In this document: positions 53,008-62,256 of the stretch, piece by piece
Numbering within the stretch: position 1 is the stretch's first letter
Layout of the letters: each line of letters starts with the position of its first letter
Source: Ensifer sp. LC11
GTDB taxonomy: Bacteria > Pseudomonadota > Alphaproteobacteria > Rhizobiales > Rhizobiaceae
NCBI RefSeq assembly: GCF_001695835.1
Contig: NZ_MBSO01000021.1
Span: 1 to 64,000 of the forward strand
Direction: 5' to 3'
DNA: 64,000 nucleotides
Program-made: the position numbers and the translations under genes
Notes under the pieces: model-generated
What the model was told of the DNA's origin: nothing
Database searches by the model: none
The model's input: the letters and a program-made list of their open reading frames with translations, nothing else

Positions 53008-54008
53008 TTACAGCGCAGCCTCGATCTTGGTGGCGGCTTCAGGCGAAACCCACTTCTTCCAGATATCCGGATTTTCTTCGAGGAAGTGCTTGGCACCTTC
53101 TTCGCCGCTCGCCTGGTTGTCGGTCATCCAGGCCATCAGCTTGGCGATCGTCTCGTTGCTCCAGGAGCGCTTGTTGAGATAGTCCATAACCTCGGGGCCT
53201 GCCTTTTCGGAGAAGGGCTTGGCAACAAGCGTCACGATCGTGTCGACCGGCCAGGCGCTTGGTTTAGGGTCGGTGCATTCGGCAACCGTGATGCAGCGCT
53301 TCACTCCGCCGCGTCGTAAGCCACGCCGGCGTCAAGCTGCACCATCTCGTACTTGCCGAGGAGGGCGGTCGGTGCCCAGTAGTAACCGACCCAGCCTTCC
53401 TTGCGTTCATAGGCCTTCGCGATGGAACCATCGAGGCCCGCCGCCGAGCCGGTATCGACCAGAGTCCAGCCGGCTTTCTCCGCCTCGAAGGCCTTGTAGA
53501 GCTGTGCCGTCACGACGGTGCCGCCCCATCCTTGCGGGCCATTGAAGATCGCGCCCTTGCTCGGGTCTTCTGGGTCCTTGATCAGGTCGGGATGCTTCAG
53601 GAGGTCGGGGATGCTCTTGATATCCGGATGAGCGTCGGCAAAATACTTCGGAATCCACCAGCCCTGGACGCCGCCATCGGGAAGCGGCGAACCGACCTTG
53701 ACGATGCGGCCTTCCTCGGTTCCCTTCTTGACCACGTCGGGAAGCAGATCGATCCAGGCCTCGGGCGCGATATCGGGTTCGCCTTTTTCAGCCATCGACG
53801 TGATCGTCGGGACGGTGTCGCCGATGGTGATTTCGGCGCTGCATCCGTAACCTTCGTTGAGAATGATCTTGTCGAGGTTGGAAATCACCTCGGCACTTTG
53901 CCAGTTCATGCTGGCGATGGTGACGCTGCCGCAGTCTGCAGCGTTGGCGAGCGACGAACCGGCGACGGTTCCAAGGAAGAGGCATGTCGATGCAAGCAGG
54001 CTCTTCAT
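53008..54008 (-). pseudogene. Glycine-betaine/proline-type ABC substrate-binding protein, frameshifted
   Basis: Start at 54008: signal peptide LLASTCLFLGTVAGSSLANA, then an OpuAC/ProX domain (CGSVTIASMNWQSAEVISNL, DIAPEAWIDLLPD, NGPQGWGGTVVTAQLY). The frame ends after YDAAE at 53301. The remainder (KRCITVAECTDPKPSAWPVD to PEAATKIEAAL) continues in another frame. One missing G (GAGTGAAG for GAGTGGAAG) explains it. The joined protein would be about 333 residues. ATPase and permease genes are reduced to scraps, so uptake through this locus is probably lost. Confidence 0.8.
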
Positions 54009-54072
54009 TATCGTTGCCTCTTTTGGCGGCTTTTGTTTGGGGCGGGGCGCCGCGGACCCCGTCCCTGCGGCG

Positions 54073-54872
54073 CTAGGAGGCTTCTCCCATGCGAACCGAT
54101 TTCCTGAACGCAGCCGTCAATCCGCGCGAAACGGCGGTATCGAAGCCGGCCGCGCGCATCTCCTCGATCGCCGCCGCGGTGGTGCCGCGATAGTCGAGGA
54201 AGGTCTGGACCGTTTCGGCGGGGCAGTCGTCCCGTTGCTCCAGCAGTCGACCCGCACCCAAGATGAGGGTGTTGACGGCACGCCGGGCGACTTCGCGCGG
54301 CAGCCCATGCGAGATGGCGTCTGCATCATCGCCTCGGCAAGCAGCGCTGGAAAGGCGGGACCTGAGCCGGTGAGGCCGGTCAGATAGTCGATATCGGCCT
54401 CTGAACCCACTTCGTCCTGAGAGCCGCATGCATCAAAGATCGCACGAATGATCGATCGATCATCCTCCCGCACCTCGGCCGCGGCGATCCACGGCGTATA
54501 GGACTTGCGAACTTCGGCCGCCGCATTCGGCAGCGAACGGACCACGCGGTCTGTTCGGTGGTGCGCAGCAAGGGCGCTCAGGCGAATGCCCGCCATGACG
54601 GAGATCAGAAGCTTGCCTTCGGCGTCGACATTCAGGCTGGGCCAGTCGGCCGGGCGGACGGAGAGAACGATAACGTCCGAACGGTCGGCAAGGGCCTGGC
54701 TGTCTGATGTCCAGAAGGAGCGGTTGAAACGGTCGGGGCGTTCGCTGCGATAGGAGAGCGACAGGTTTTGAGGCTCGACGATGCCGGCGTCGAGAATGGC
54801 TTCGGCGATTGCTTCGCCCAGCCAGCCCGCACCACCAATTATGCCAACCCTCAAAGGTCCGCCCGTTTCCAT
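54073..54872 (-). pseudogene. proC: Pyrroline-5-carboxylate reductase (ProC-like), frameshifted
   Basis: From 54872: GGPLRVGIIGGAGWLGEAIA (Rossmann loop), VIVLSVRPADWPSL, RVVRSLPNAAAEV and LTGLTGSGPAFPALLAEAMM. It then continues in another frame as DAISHGLPREVARRAVNTLI to AFRKSVRMGEAS. A single missing base near 54327 separates the two. The fold is that of NADPH-dependent ProC; divergence allows an imino-acid reductase of another substrate. It sits between proX and TetR genes in a betaine/proline-type module. Confidence 0.75.
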
Positions 54873-54879
54873 TCTTCTC

Positions 54880-55509
54880 TCACTCTGGTTTGTAGCCATG
54901 CCGGGCGAAGAAGCGGTCGATCTCCCTCTGCTGCGGCGTCTGTCCGGTGTAGATCGCGATGTATTCCGGAATGCGCTTCATGCGCAGCGCAAGGTCCTCC
55001 TTGGACTGCATCGAGATGTATCCGATCTGGACCAGATAGGTCGTCCGCGCGCGAACGTCCGCCGGCCCCGCTTCGTAACCGAACCGCATGAACATGCGGC
55101 CCAGCGCCTCCATTCTCGCCTGATCGGCTTCATGCACTTCGGCCTGTATTTCGGGCGATTGCAGCGCCCAGCTGCGAACGGCGAACTCGAACTGGGAATC
55201 GAACAGATCCTTGTTCACCCAGCAGTCGAAAACGTTCAGCATCGCCTCGGCCAAGGACTCCGCATAGGCCTCGGACTGCTTGATGAGGTTACCGGTATTC
55301 TTCTCCCTCCAGCGTGCGACGAGGGCGCTCAACAATTCCTCCCGGTCCTTGAAGAACCAATAGAAGCTGGTCCGGGAAAGATTGAGCCGCTTGGCCAACG
55401 GCAGAATCTTCACCGAGTCCACGCCCGACTCGAGCAGGGAGTCGTAGGCGGCTTCGAGCCACCCCTCCTGAGAACCGCGCCAGCCAGTGTCAGTCATCGC
55501 CTGTTCCAT
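54880..55509 (-). CDS. TetR-family regulator
   Basis: 209 residues after TTAGGAGGCAATC. The helix-turn-helix is VKILPLAKRLNLSRTSFYWF followed by FKDREEL; the C-terminal ligand domain is helical. It is divergent from the demethylase gene, and a long inverted repeat (55550-55610) fills the gap. It most likely represses the demethylase and the proC-proX side in the absence of a betaine-like inducer (inference). Confidence 0.88.
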   Translation of the reverse strand: MEQAMTDTGWRGSQEGWLEAAYDSLLESGVDSVKILPLAKRLNLSRTSFYWFFKDREELLSALVARWREKNTGNLIKQSEAYAESLAEAMLNVFDCWVNKDLFDSQFEFAVRSWALQSPEIQAEVHEADQARMEALGRMFMRFGYEAGPADVRARTTYLVQIGYISMQSKEDLALRMKRIPEYIAIYTGQTPQQREIDRFFARHGYKPE

Positions 55510-55549
55510 GATTGCCTCCTAACAAATCCAAATGGCCGCTTCAAGCAAA

Positions 55550-55610
55550 ATGTACACTTGTGTCTAATAACCAAACCATAGTGTTTTTGATTATTGACAC
55601 ATATGTACAT
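55550..55610. promoter_or_regulatory. 61-bp interrupted inverted repeat, probable TetR operator region
   Basis: ATGTACACTTGTGTC at 55550-55564 and GACACATATGTACAT at 55596-55610 are near-perfect complements. The outer GTGTC/GACAC and AATAA/TTATT blocks extend the symmetry to about 20 bases per arm. Each arm also holds its own TGTACA palindrome. TTGACA (55594-55599) lies in the right arm, so binding would occlude a promoter toward the demethylase. Confidence 0.65.
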
Positions 55611-55656
55611 TTCCGCTTACCGTTGTGATAAATTCCCATAGACCGGAGCCCGTCGC

Positions 55657-57693
55657 ATGTCGAACGATCCCCTGCTTCAGCCGTTTCAGTTGAAGCATTT
55701 GACCCTGCGCAACCGCATCATTGTCACGTCTCACGAGCCGGCCTATCCGGAAGACGGCATGCCGAAGGGCCGCTACCGGGCCTATACGGTTGAGCGGGCA
55801 AAGGGCGGCGTGGCGCTGACGATGACCGCCGGTTCAGCGGCGGTCTCAAAAGACAGCCCTCCGGTGTTCAACAACCTGCTCGCCTACAAGGACGAGATCG
55901 TTCCCTGGATCAGAGAGATGACCGACGCCGTGCACGAGGAGGGCGCTGCGATCATGATTCAGCTCACCCACCTCGGCCGCCGCACCCGTTGGGACAAGGG
56001 GGATTGGCTCCCGGTCGTTGCCCCCTCTCACCATCGCGAAGCGTCACATCGCGCCTTTCCGAAGAAGATTGAGGATTGGGATATCGAGCGCATCATCAAG
56101 GACTTCGCTGATGCTGCCGAACGCATGAAGGCCGGCGGCATGGATGGCGTTGAACTGGAAGCCTACGGCCACCTCATCGACCAGTTCACCTCGCCGCTCA
56201 CCAACGAACTCGATGGCCCCTATGGTGGCTCGCTCGACAACCGTCTGCGCTTCTGTCTCGACGTCTTCAGGGCCATGCGCGCAAGGGTCGGGAATGATTT
56301 CATCCTCGGTGTTCGCTACACGGCCGACGAATGTCTTCCCGGTGGGACCGGCGCAAGCGAAGGCATCGAGATCTCGAAGCGCCTTCGCGACAGCGGTCTC
56401 ATCGACTACCTGAACGTCATTCGCGGCCATATCGATACGGACGCGGGACTGACCGACGTGATCCCGATCCAGGGCATGGCGAACTCACCGCATCTCGACT
56501 TCGCGGGTGAAATCCGCGCCGCGACCAACTTCCCGACCTTCCATGCGGCCAAGATTCCTGACCTTGCGACCGCGCGCCATGCAATCGCGTCGGGCAAAGT
56601 CGACATGGTCGGCATGACCCGCGCGCACATGACCGACCCGCATATCGTGCGAAAGATCATGGAAAAGCGCGAGGACGATATTCGCCCCTGCGTGGGCGCC
56701 AACTACTGTCTCGATCGTATCTACCAGGGTGGCATGGCCTTCTGCATCCACAATGCGGCGACCGGCCGCGAAGAAACGATGCCGCATCGCATTCCGAAGG
56801 CTGCCGTTCGCAAGAAGGTCGTGATCGTCGGGGCCGGCCCGGCTGGCCTTGAAGCCGCGCGCGTCTCGGCGGAGCGGGGCCATGAGGTCGTCGTTTTCGA
56901 GGCCGCGAACAATCCTGGCGGCCAGATCCGCCTGACGGCCCAGAGCGAGCGCCGGCGGGAAATGATCAGCATCATCGACTGGCGCATGGGCCAGTGCGAA
57001 AAACTCGGCGTCACCTTCCGGTTCAATACCTGGGCCGAGTCTGACACCGTGCTTTCCGAAAGCCCGGATGTCGTCATCATCGCGACGGGCGGACTGCCGC
57101 ACACTGAGGTCCTGTCGAAGGGCAATGAGCTCGTCGTTTCCTCCTGGGACATCATTTCGGGCGATGTGAAGCCCGGAACCAACGTGCTCATCTTTGACGA
57201 CGCCGGCGACCATGCTGGCCTCCAGGCCGCCGAGTTCCTTGCCAAGGCGGGAGCCAACGTCGAAATCATGACGCCGGATCGTTCATTCGCTCCTGAAGTC
57301 ATGGCGATGAACCTCGTTCCCTACATGCGCTCGCTGCAGAAACTCGACGTCACCTTCACCGTCACCTACAGACTGGAGGCGGCTGAGAAGAGCGGCAATC
57401 AGCTCATCGCCCATGTTGGTAGTGACTATGGCGGTATAGCCAAGCAGCAGAGCTTCGATCAGATCGTCGTCAATCACGGCACTATTCCGCTCGACGACCT
57501 CTATTTCGAACTGAAGCCCGGCTCCAAAAACCTCGGCGAAGTCTCCTACGACGAGCTCATTTCCGGCGCGCCGCAATCCGTCGAGCGCAACCCGGAAGGC
57601 GCCTACCAACTCTTCCGGATCGGCGACGCGGTCGCGGCCCGCAACACGCACGCGGCTATCTACGATGCCCTGCGTCTTGCCAAGGATCTCTGA
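55657..57693 (+). CDS. stcD: NADH:flavin oxidoreductase, N-methylproline demethylase (StcD)-like
   Basis: 678 residues. Residues 1-360 are an Old-Yellow-Enzyme TIM barrel (IVTSHEPAYPEDGMPKGRYR, MIQLTHLGRRTRWDKG, VDMVGMTRAHMTDPHIVRKI). The iron-sulfur region CVGANYCLDRIYQGGMAFC follows. The rest is a trimethylamine-dehydrogenase-like nucleotide-binding pair (KKVVIVGAGPAGLEAARVSA). Relatives demethylate N-methylproline or dimethylglycine. Size and the proline/betaine neighbours favour the stachydrine enzyme, but dimethylglycine cannot be excluded. Confidence 0.75.
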   Translation: MSNDPLLQPFQLKHLTLRNRIIVTSHEPAYPEDGMPKGRYRAYTVERAKGGVALTMTAGSAAVSKDSPPVFNNLLAYKDEIVPWIREMTDAVHEEGAAIMIQLTHLGRRTRWDKGDWLPVVAPSHHREASHRAFPKKIEDWDIERIIKDFADAAERMKAGGMDGVELEAYGHLIDQFTSPLTNELDGPYGGSLDNRLRFCLDVFRAMRARVGNDFILGVRYTADECLPGGTGASEGIEISKRLRDSGLIDYLNVIRGHIDTDAGLTDVIPIQGMANSPHLDFAGEIRAATNFPTFHAAKIPDLATARHAIASGKVDMVGMTRAHMTDPHIVRKIMEKREDDIRPCVGANYCLDRIYQGGMAFCIHNAATGREETMPHRIPKAAVRKKVVIVGAGPAGLEAARVSAERGHEVVVFEAANNPGGQIRLTAQSERRREMISIIDWRMGQCEKLGVTFRFNTWAESDTVLSESPDVVIIATGGLPHTEVLSKGNELVVSSWDIISGDVKPGTNVLIFDDAGDHAGLQAAEFLAKAGANVEIMTPDRSFAPEVMAMNLVPYMRSLQKLDVTFTVTYRLEAAEKSGNQLIAHVGSDYGGIAKQQSFDQIVVNHGTIPLDDLYFELKPGSKNLGEVSYDELISGAPQSVERNPEGAYQLFRIGDAVAARNTHAAIYDALRLAKDL

Positions 57694-57695
57694 CG

Positions 57696-57989
57696 ATGGC
57701 GCGAAGCGAAGCCCTGCAAGGCTATCTTGACGCGGCTTTCGTCGCGTTCGACCAGTTCCTTGCCATAGATGAAGCGATAGATCGTCTCGGTGCTGATACG
57801 CACGGCGCTCACGCCATCGGCGAGCAGACGCCCGGCGATTTGTTCCGGTGACCAAAGTGCCTTCAGTTGCTCGATCACCAGTTCGCGCAATTGCGAGTGC
57901 CGCACAAGCTTCCTCAAACGCCGTCGCGCGACTGCGATACGGCCTTCCCAAACGCGCAGAACCTTGGGAATATCGATTTTTGAAGGCAT
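57696..57989 (-). mobile_element. IS30-family transposase fragment
   Basis: The minus-strand frame reads LRELVIEQLKALWSPEQIAG, then RLLADGVSAVRISTETIYRF. This is the conserved N-terminal part of IS30-type transposases (the WSPEQIAGRL and SxETIYR motifs). The DDE catalytic part is absent and no terminal repeats were recognised. It begins right at the demethylase stop codon, a relic of past insertion. Confidence 0.75.
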
Positions 57990-58076
57990 TTTAGTTGAGA
58001 TTACAACCGGAAGATGTTGTTATGCGCGGTACGTAGCGGCGTGCCGTCCTTTGCTGATCATCAAACCGAGCTGCTT

Positions 58077-59930
58077 ATGTCGATTTCAGATGCGATTTAC
58101 CGTCCCTTCGAAACGCTGATCCGACCGCTCGACATCCCATACCAGCCACTTCCCACCAAGGGACCCGTCGCGGTCCTCATGCACTTCATCCGGATGTTTC
58201 GTGGCGTCGTCATTGCGATGGCGGTGACGTCGATGGCGGTAGAAGCTATCAATCTGACGATCATCTGGGGGCTGTCGGTCATCGTCGACGGTGTGGCGAC
58301 ACAGGGGGTCGAGCACTTCGTTGAGAACCGGTTCTGGCTTTTGGCGTTCCTGGCCTTCCTGATCTTTCCGGTGATGCCGGTCTTCTTCTACATCACCAAC
58401 ATCCTGAACTCGCACACGATCGGCATCAGTCTGCCAATCGCCATACAGTGGCAAGGGCACAAGGCCATCGAAGGACAGGACCTCGCCTTCTTTCATGACC
58501 TTTTCGCGGGGCAGGTGGCATCGCGTCTCGGCCAGGTCGCCAACGCCGTACAGCAGCAGATCCTGATCGCCTTTCAGACGGCGCCTCGTTTTCTGCTTCA
58601 GATCGTCGGCTCGGTTTTGCTCCTGTTTGCGCTCTCGTGGCAGTTGGCACTACCAGTCGTCATCTGGGTGATCGTCAACGTGCTCTTCACGATAAAGGTC
58701 GTACCCGACTTCACAGAGCGCGCGCGCCGCTCGGCAAAGCAGAACAGTCTGGTTTCCGGCGCGATGACCGACATCTACGGCAACATCCAAATGGTCAAGC
58801 AGTTCGCTGCCGAAGACAGCGAGGCGGGTGCACTTCGGAAGATCATGTCGAAGGCCGTCGGTACGCTTCACCACGAGCAGCGCGTCTACCGGACCACGGA
58901 ACTCGTCGTCATCAGCCTCAATATGCTGCTCTGGCTCGTCATGCTGGGGATCGGCTTCTGGGGGCTTTACGACAGCTTTCTGACGGTCGGTGATTTCGTT
59001 GCGACCGTCTATATTCTCCAGAGGCTTTCCGCGAATTCCTTCACCTTCCTGCAGATGGGGCAGCAGGTCTTCAAGGCGCTGGGCACGATCAAAGATGCGA
59101 TGCCTGTCATGACCACGCCGCCGTCTGTGACCGATCGGCTAGGCGCAACAAGGCTCATTGTCCGGCACGGCGAAATTCGTTTCGAGAACGTGCGCTTCGC
59201 CTACAAGTCGGACCGGCCGGTCATCGATGATTTGTCGCTGACGGTTCGTCCGGGCGAGAAGGTGGGATTGGTTGGGTTGTCCGGCGCAGGCAAGACGACG
59301 CTGGTCAACCTGCTGCTGCGCTTCTACGACATCTGCGGTGGCGCCATTCATATCGATGGTCAGGACATTCGCGCCGTGAGCCAGATGAGCCTGCGGCAAA
59401 ACATCGGTGTTATCGCCCAGGATGTCGCTCTGTTGCACCGGTCGGTCGGCGACAACATTCGATATGGTCGTCCGCAAGCAAGCCGGCCGGAGATCGAGCA
59501 AGCTGCAAGGGCCGCGCAAGCCGATGCTTTCATCGCCGAACTGACCGATGGGGAAGGCCGCAGGGGTTACGACGCCTTTGTCGGTGATCGCGGCATCAAA
59601 CTGTCCGGAGGTCAGCGACAGCGTGTTTCGATCGCGCGGGTGCTGTTGAAGAATGCGCCAATCCTGATCCTCGACGAAGCGACTTCTGCGCTGGACAGTG
59701 AGGCCGAGGCGGCGATCCAGGAAAAGCTCAATCTGCTGATGGACGGCAAGACAGTTATTGCCATTGCCCATCGCCTTTCCACGATCGCTCGGATGGACAG
59801 GATCATTGTTCTGGATCGTGGCCGGATCATAGAGGAAGGCACGCCGGATGCGCTCCTGGAGCAAGACGGGCTCTATGCCCGTCTTTGGAAGCGGCAGACG
59901 GGCGGCTTCATACCTGAAGAGCTGGATTAA
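58077..59930 (+). CDS. ABC exporter, fused membrane and ATPase domains (MsbA-like)
   Basis: 617 residues from the ATG at 58077 (MSISDAIYRPFETLIRPLDI). Six membrane helices lie between about 25 and 320 (FRGVVIAMAVTSMAVEAINL, FWLLAFLAFLIFPVMPVFFY). The nucleotide domain has Walker A GLSGAGKTTLV, Q-loop VIAQDVALLH, signature LSGGQRQR and Walker B ILILDEATSALD. It acts as a homodimer exporting lipid, peptide or drug. The gene stands alone; the ribosome site is weak, so the start is not certain. Confidence 0.87.
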   Translation: MSISDAIYRPFETLIRPLDIPYQPLPTKGPVAVLMHFIRMFRGVVIAMAVTSMAVEAINLTIIWGLSVIVDGVATQGVEHFVENRFWLLAFLAFLIFPVMPVFFYITNILNSHTIGISLPIAIQWQGHKAIEGQDLAFFHDLFAGQVASRLGQVANAVQQQILIAFQTAPRFLLQIVGSVLLLFALSWQLALPVVIWVIVNVLFTIKVVPDFTERARRSAKQNSLVSGAMTDIYGNIQMVKQFAAEDSEAGALRKIMSKAVGTLHHEQRVYRTTELVVISLNMLLWLVMLGIGFWGLYDSFLTVGDFVATVYILQRLSANSFTFLQMGQQVFKALGTIKDAMPVMTTPPSVTDRLGATRLIVRHGEIRFENVRFAYKSDRPVIDDLSLTVRPGEKVGLVGLSGAGKTTLVNLLLRFYDICGGAIHIDGQDIRAVSQMSLRQNIGVIAQDVALLHRSVGDNIRYGRPQASRPEIEQAARAAQADAFIAELTDGEGRRGYDAFVGDRGIKLSGGQRQRVSIARVLLKNAPILILDEATSALDSEAEAAIQEKLNLLMDGKTVIAIAHRLSTIARMDRIIVLDRGRIIEEGTPDALLEQDGLYARLWKRQTGGFIPEELD

Positions 59931-60284
59931 GGTTCCCTTTTTCCCGTCCCGGGGCGTTCCTTTCGCGAATTCGCCTCGATGACTTGAACCTCACGGGTTC
60001 CCGATTGCCGGGTGCGAGCTTTGTCAATTTCACCATCGTCTCGAGAAGCATGGCCGCACCATCTGCACTTCCTCATCTTCGGAGCCCTATCAGCGCAGAT
60101 CGAATGCTCCGAAATGTGAGCGCCCAAGGGGCTCTGTATACGAGACAGCTACATTTCCGCGACGTATTTCCACGCTGCACAGAAACATTTGAAATTAAAC
60201 TGTCACGCAAAACGTAAAGTAGTATTCTATACTTTGGTATAGCGCGGCTGGCGCAATGGGAGCAGATCGCCCAGGGAGGGGAAC
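59931..60284. other. Intergenic region before the protease-nuclease locus
   Basis: 354 bp. The last 90 bases are AT-rich relative to the surroundings (AGTAGTATTCTATACTTTGG around 60219-60238) and probably hold the promoter of the locus. No hairpin or small gene was recognised. Confidence 0.4.
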
Positions 60285-60473
60285 GTGACCAGAGCAGATG
60301 TGGAAGCGCGGCAGCAGGAATTGAACGAGGAACTGGATCACTATCAGCGTGAGCGCAAGCCCTTGATCGACGAAATCAAGGCAAAGGTCGAGGAGGTAGG
60401 GCCTCTTCGTGCCGCAACCGAAAGCGACCGCCAATGCGCGCCACTCCACCTTTGCCGAGGGTGTTTTCCTTGA
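60285..60473 (+). CDS. Short charged coiled-coil frame overlapping the protease-nuclease gene
   Basis: 62 codons from a GTG behind GGGAGGGGAAC. Residues 1-38 (TRADVEARQQELNEELDHYQ, RERKPLIDEIKAKVEE) form a highly charged helix. The rest overlaps the next gene by 65 bases and looks out of frame. It may be a separate small partner translated in coupling with the next gene, or the N-terminal helix of that protein split off by a frameshift near 60395-60409. Confidence 0.5.
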   Translation: MTRADVEARQQELNEELDHYQRERKPLIDEIKAKVEEVGPLRAATESDRQCAPLHLCRGCFP

Positions 60474-62256
60474 AGGAACGAACAACGCCGATGACAAGGC
60501 TCCGATCAATTTCCTCACGCTTGGCCTGCGGGCGGCGCGTGCCGTTTGCCACATCGTGGATGTCAATCGGACATCACTCGGTACCGGCTTTCTGGTGGCG
60601 CCAGGCCTGTTGATCACCAACAACCATGTGATCCCGGACGCCGATAGCGCGGAAGGCGCCATCGCGGAATTCGAGTTTGAGCTGGATGGTGACGAGAACC
60701 CTGTCCGCCCGCGACGCTTTCTGCTTGAGCCCACGCGGTTGTTTGCGACCTCGCCCCGTGGAAAGCTTGACTTCACCTTCGTGGCGGTCGCCCCCGTCAA
60801 TGCGAATGGTGACCCGCTCGAGGCGCAGGGCTGGCTTCCACTCGACGAACGGCCAAACAAAATTCTCGAAGGCCAGCCGGTCGTCGTCATCCAGCATCCC
60901 AACGGTCAGATGAAAGCTCTCTGCCTGTTCGACAGTGTCCTGGTGCTGCGCGACCAGGATCCTGATCGTCCTTATGTTCTGTACACGACGGATACCGACA
61001 ATGGGTCCTCAGGTTCGCCTGCTTTCAACCGGTTCTGGCAGGTGATTGGTTTGCATCATGCCTCTGTCGACACCGGCGAGATGCATGAGGGCAAGCCGAT
61101 CATCATCAACCGGGGTATCCGGATCAGCAGCATTTTCTCGGCCTTGAAGGGTGGAGCGGTCGAGGGGGTCTTGCACGGCTCAAAGGCTCACATCGAGACC
61201 ATCTACAATCTGTTAATGGATCCCCGAACACGTCGAAACGGGCGACCGATTGCGACTGGTGCTTCAGCGATCATTGTGTCTACCAACACCGTGCCCGCGG
61301 GCACGGTAGCCGTGGTCACTGAAGGGAGCAGACCGAGAGGAACTGTAATCCGCCGCAAACCGGCAGATCATTTCGACAACCGGGCGGGCTTCAATCCGAT
61401 GTTCCTCACAGATAGGCCCGACGATGCTCCGGATCCGGCGCATCCGCTTTATCTGCCGCTGCCAAAGCTACCGGAATGGCTGGAAGAGGACGCGGCGCGG
61501 TTGATCGGGCGCGACGCTGATTATGAGCTGAAATACCAGCATTTCTCCATCGTGATGTCGGCTTCGCGCAGCCTGGCTATCCTTACCGCATGCAACGTCG
61601 ATGGCGAGCGTATGTACAAACTGGCCCGCGAAGACCGCGACCCCGATGATTTTCTCGACCCGAACGTCGTACCTGAAGCGGCAGCTGACATCTGGTTCTA
61701 CGATCCGCGTCTTGGCGAGAACAAACAGCTCGGCCCGGAACTCTATGACGCCACCAGCTTCGACTACGGCCACCTGGTGCGGCGGCTCGATCCGGTTTGG
61801 GGAACCGATGACCGCACACCGCGCATTGCCAATGACGATACGTTCTGCATGACCAACTGTTCACCACAAGAGACGCGCTTCCATCGCACCCGTCGAGGCG
61901 ACGACGGCAATTGGAGTGCGCTCGAAGACGTCATTCTCAACGAGGCGAACCTGAAAGATCGAAAATTTGTCATTTTGACAGGCCCGGTTCTTGACCCGCG
62001 GGATACGACGATACTCGGGGTCAAAGTGCCGACCGCGTTCTGGAAAATCGCCGCCTATGAAAGCGAGGGCGAACTCAGGGCGCACGGTTTCATGCTGTGG
62101 CAGGAGGAAGAGGTCGCCGACCTCGACGAAAGGTTCGAAGGAACGATCGATCTCAGCAGGGCGAAGCGGCCTGTCAAGATTCGCGAGATTGCTCGATTGA
62201 CTGGCCTTGATTTCGGACCGTTGTTCGACGCGGACGTGCGCGGCGGCATAGCCTAA
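60409..62256 (+). CDS. Trypsin-like serine protease fused to a DNA/RNA non-specific endonuclease
   Basis: 615 residues from a GTG at 60409, about 12 bases after AGGAGG; the frame is closed by TAG at 60397. The protease domain (about 40-260) has the triad His73 (LLITNNHVIP), Asp121 (KLDFTFVAV) and Ser201 (DNGSSGSP). A linker and a NUC domain (about 380-605) follow, with DYGHLVRRLDPVWG (His455) and the metal-site Asn483 in TNCSPQ; the usual DRGH reads DYGH. No signal peptide. Such fusions fit proteolytically controlled conflict or abortive-infection effectors (inference). Confidence 0.82.
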   Translation: MPQPKATANARHSTFAEGVFLEGTNNADDKAPINFLTLGLRAARAVCHIVDVNRTSLGTGFLVAPGLLITNNHVIPDADSAEGAIAEFEFELDGDENPVRPRRFLLEPTRLFATSPRGKLDFTFVAVAPVNANGDPLEAQGWLPLDERPNKILEGQPVVVIQHPNGQMKALCLFDSVLVLRDQDPDRPYVLYTTDTDNGSSGSPAFNRFWQVIGLHHASVDTGEMHEGKPIIINRGIRISSIFSALKGGAVEGVLHGSKAHIETIYNLLMDPRTRRNGRPIATGASAIIVSTNTVPAGTVAVVTEGSRPRGTVIRRKPADHFDNRAGFNPMFLTDRPDDAPDPAHPLYLPLPKLPEWLEEDAARLIGRDADYELKYQHFSIVMSASRSLAILTACNVDGERMYKLAREDRDPDDFLDPNVVPEAAADIWFYDPRLGENKQLGPELYDATSFDYGHLVRRLDPVWGTDDRTPRIANDDTFCMTNCSPQETRFHRTRRGDDGNWSALEDVILNEANLKDRKFVILTGPVLDPRDTTILGVKVPTAFWKIAAYESEGELRAHGFMLWQEEEVADLDERFEGTIDLSRAKRPVKIREIARLTGLDFGPLFDADVRGGIA

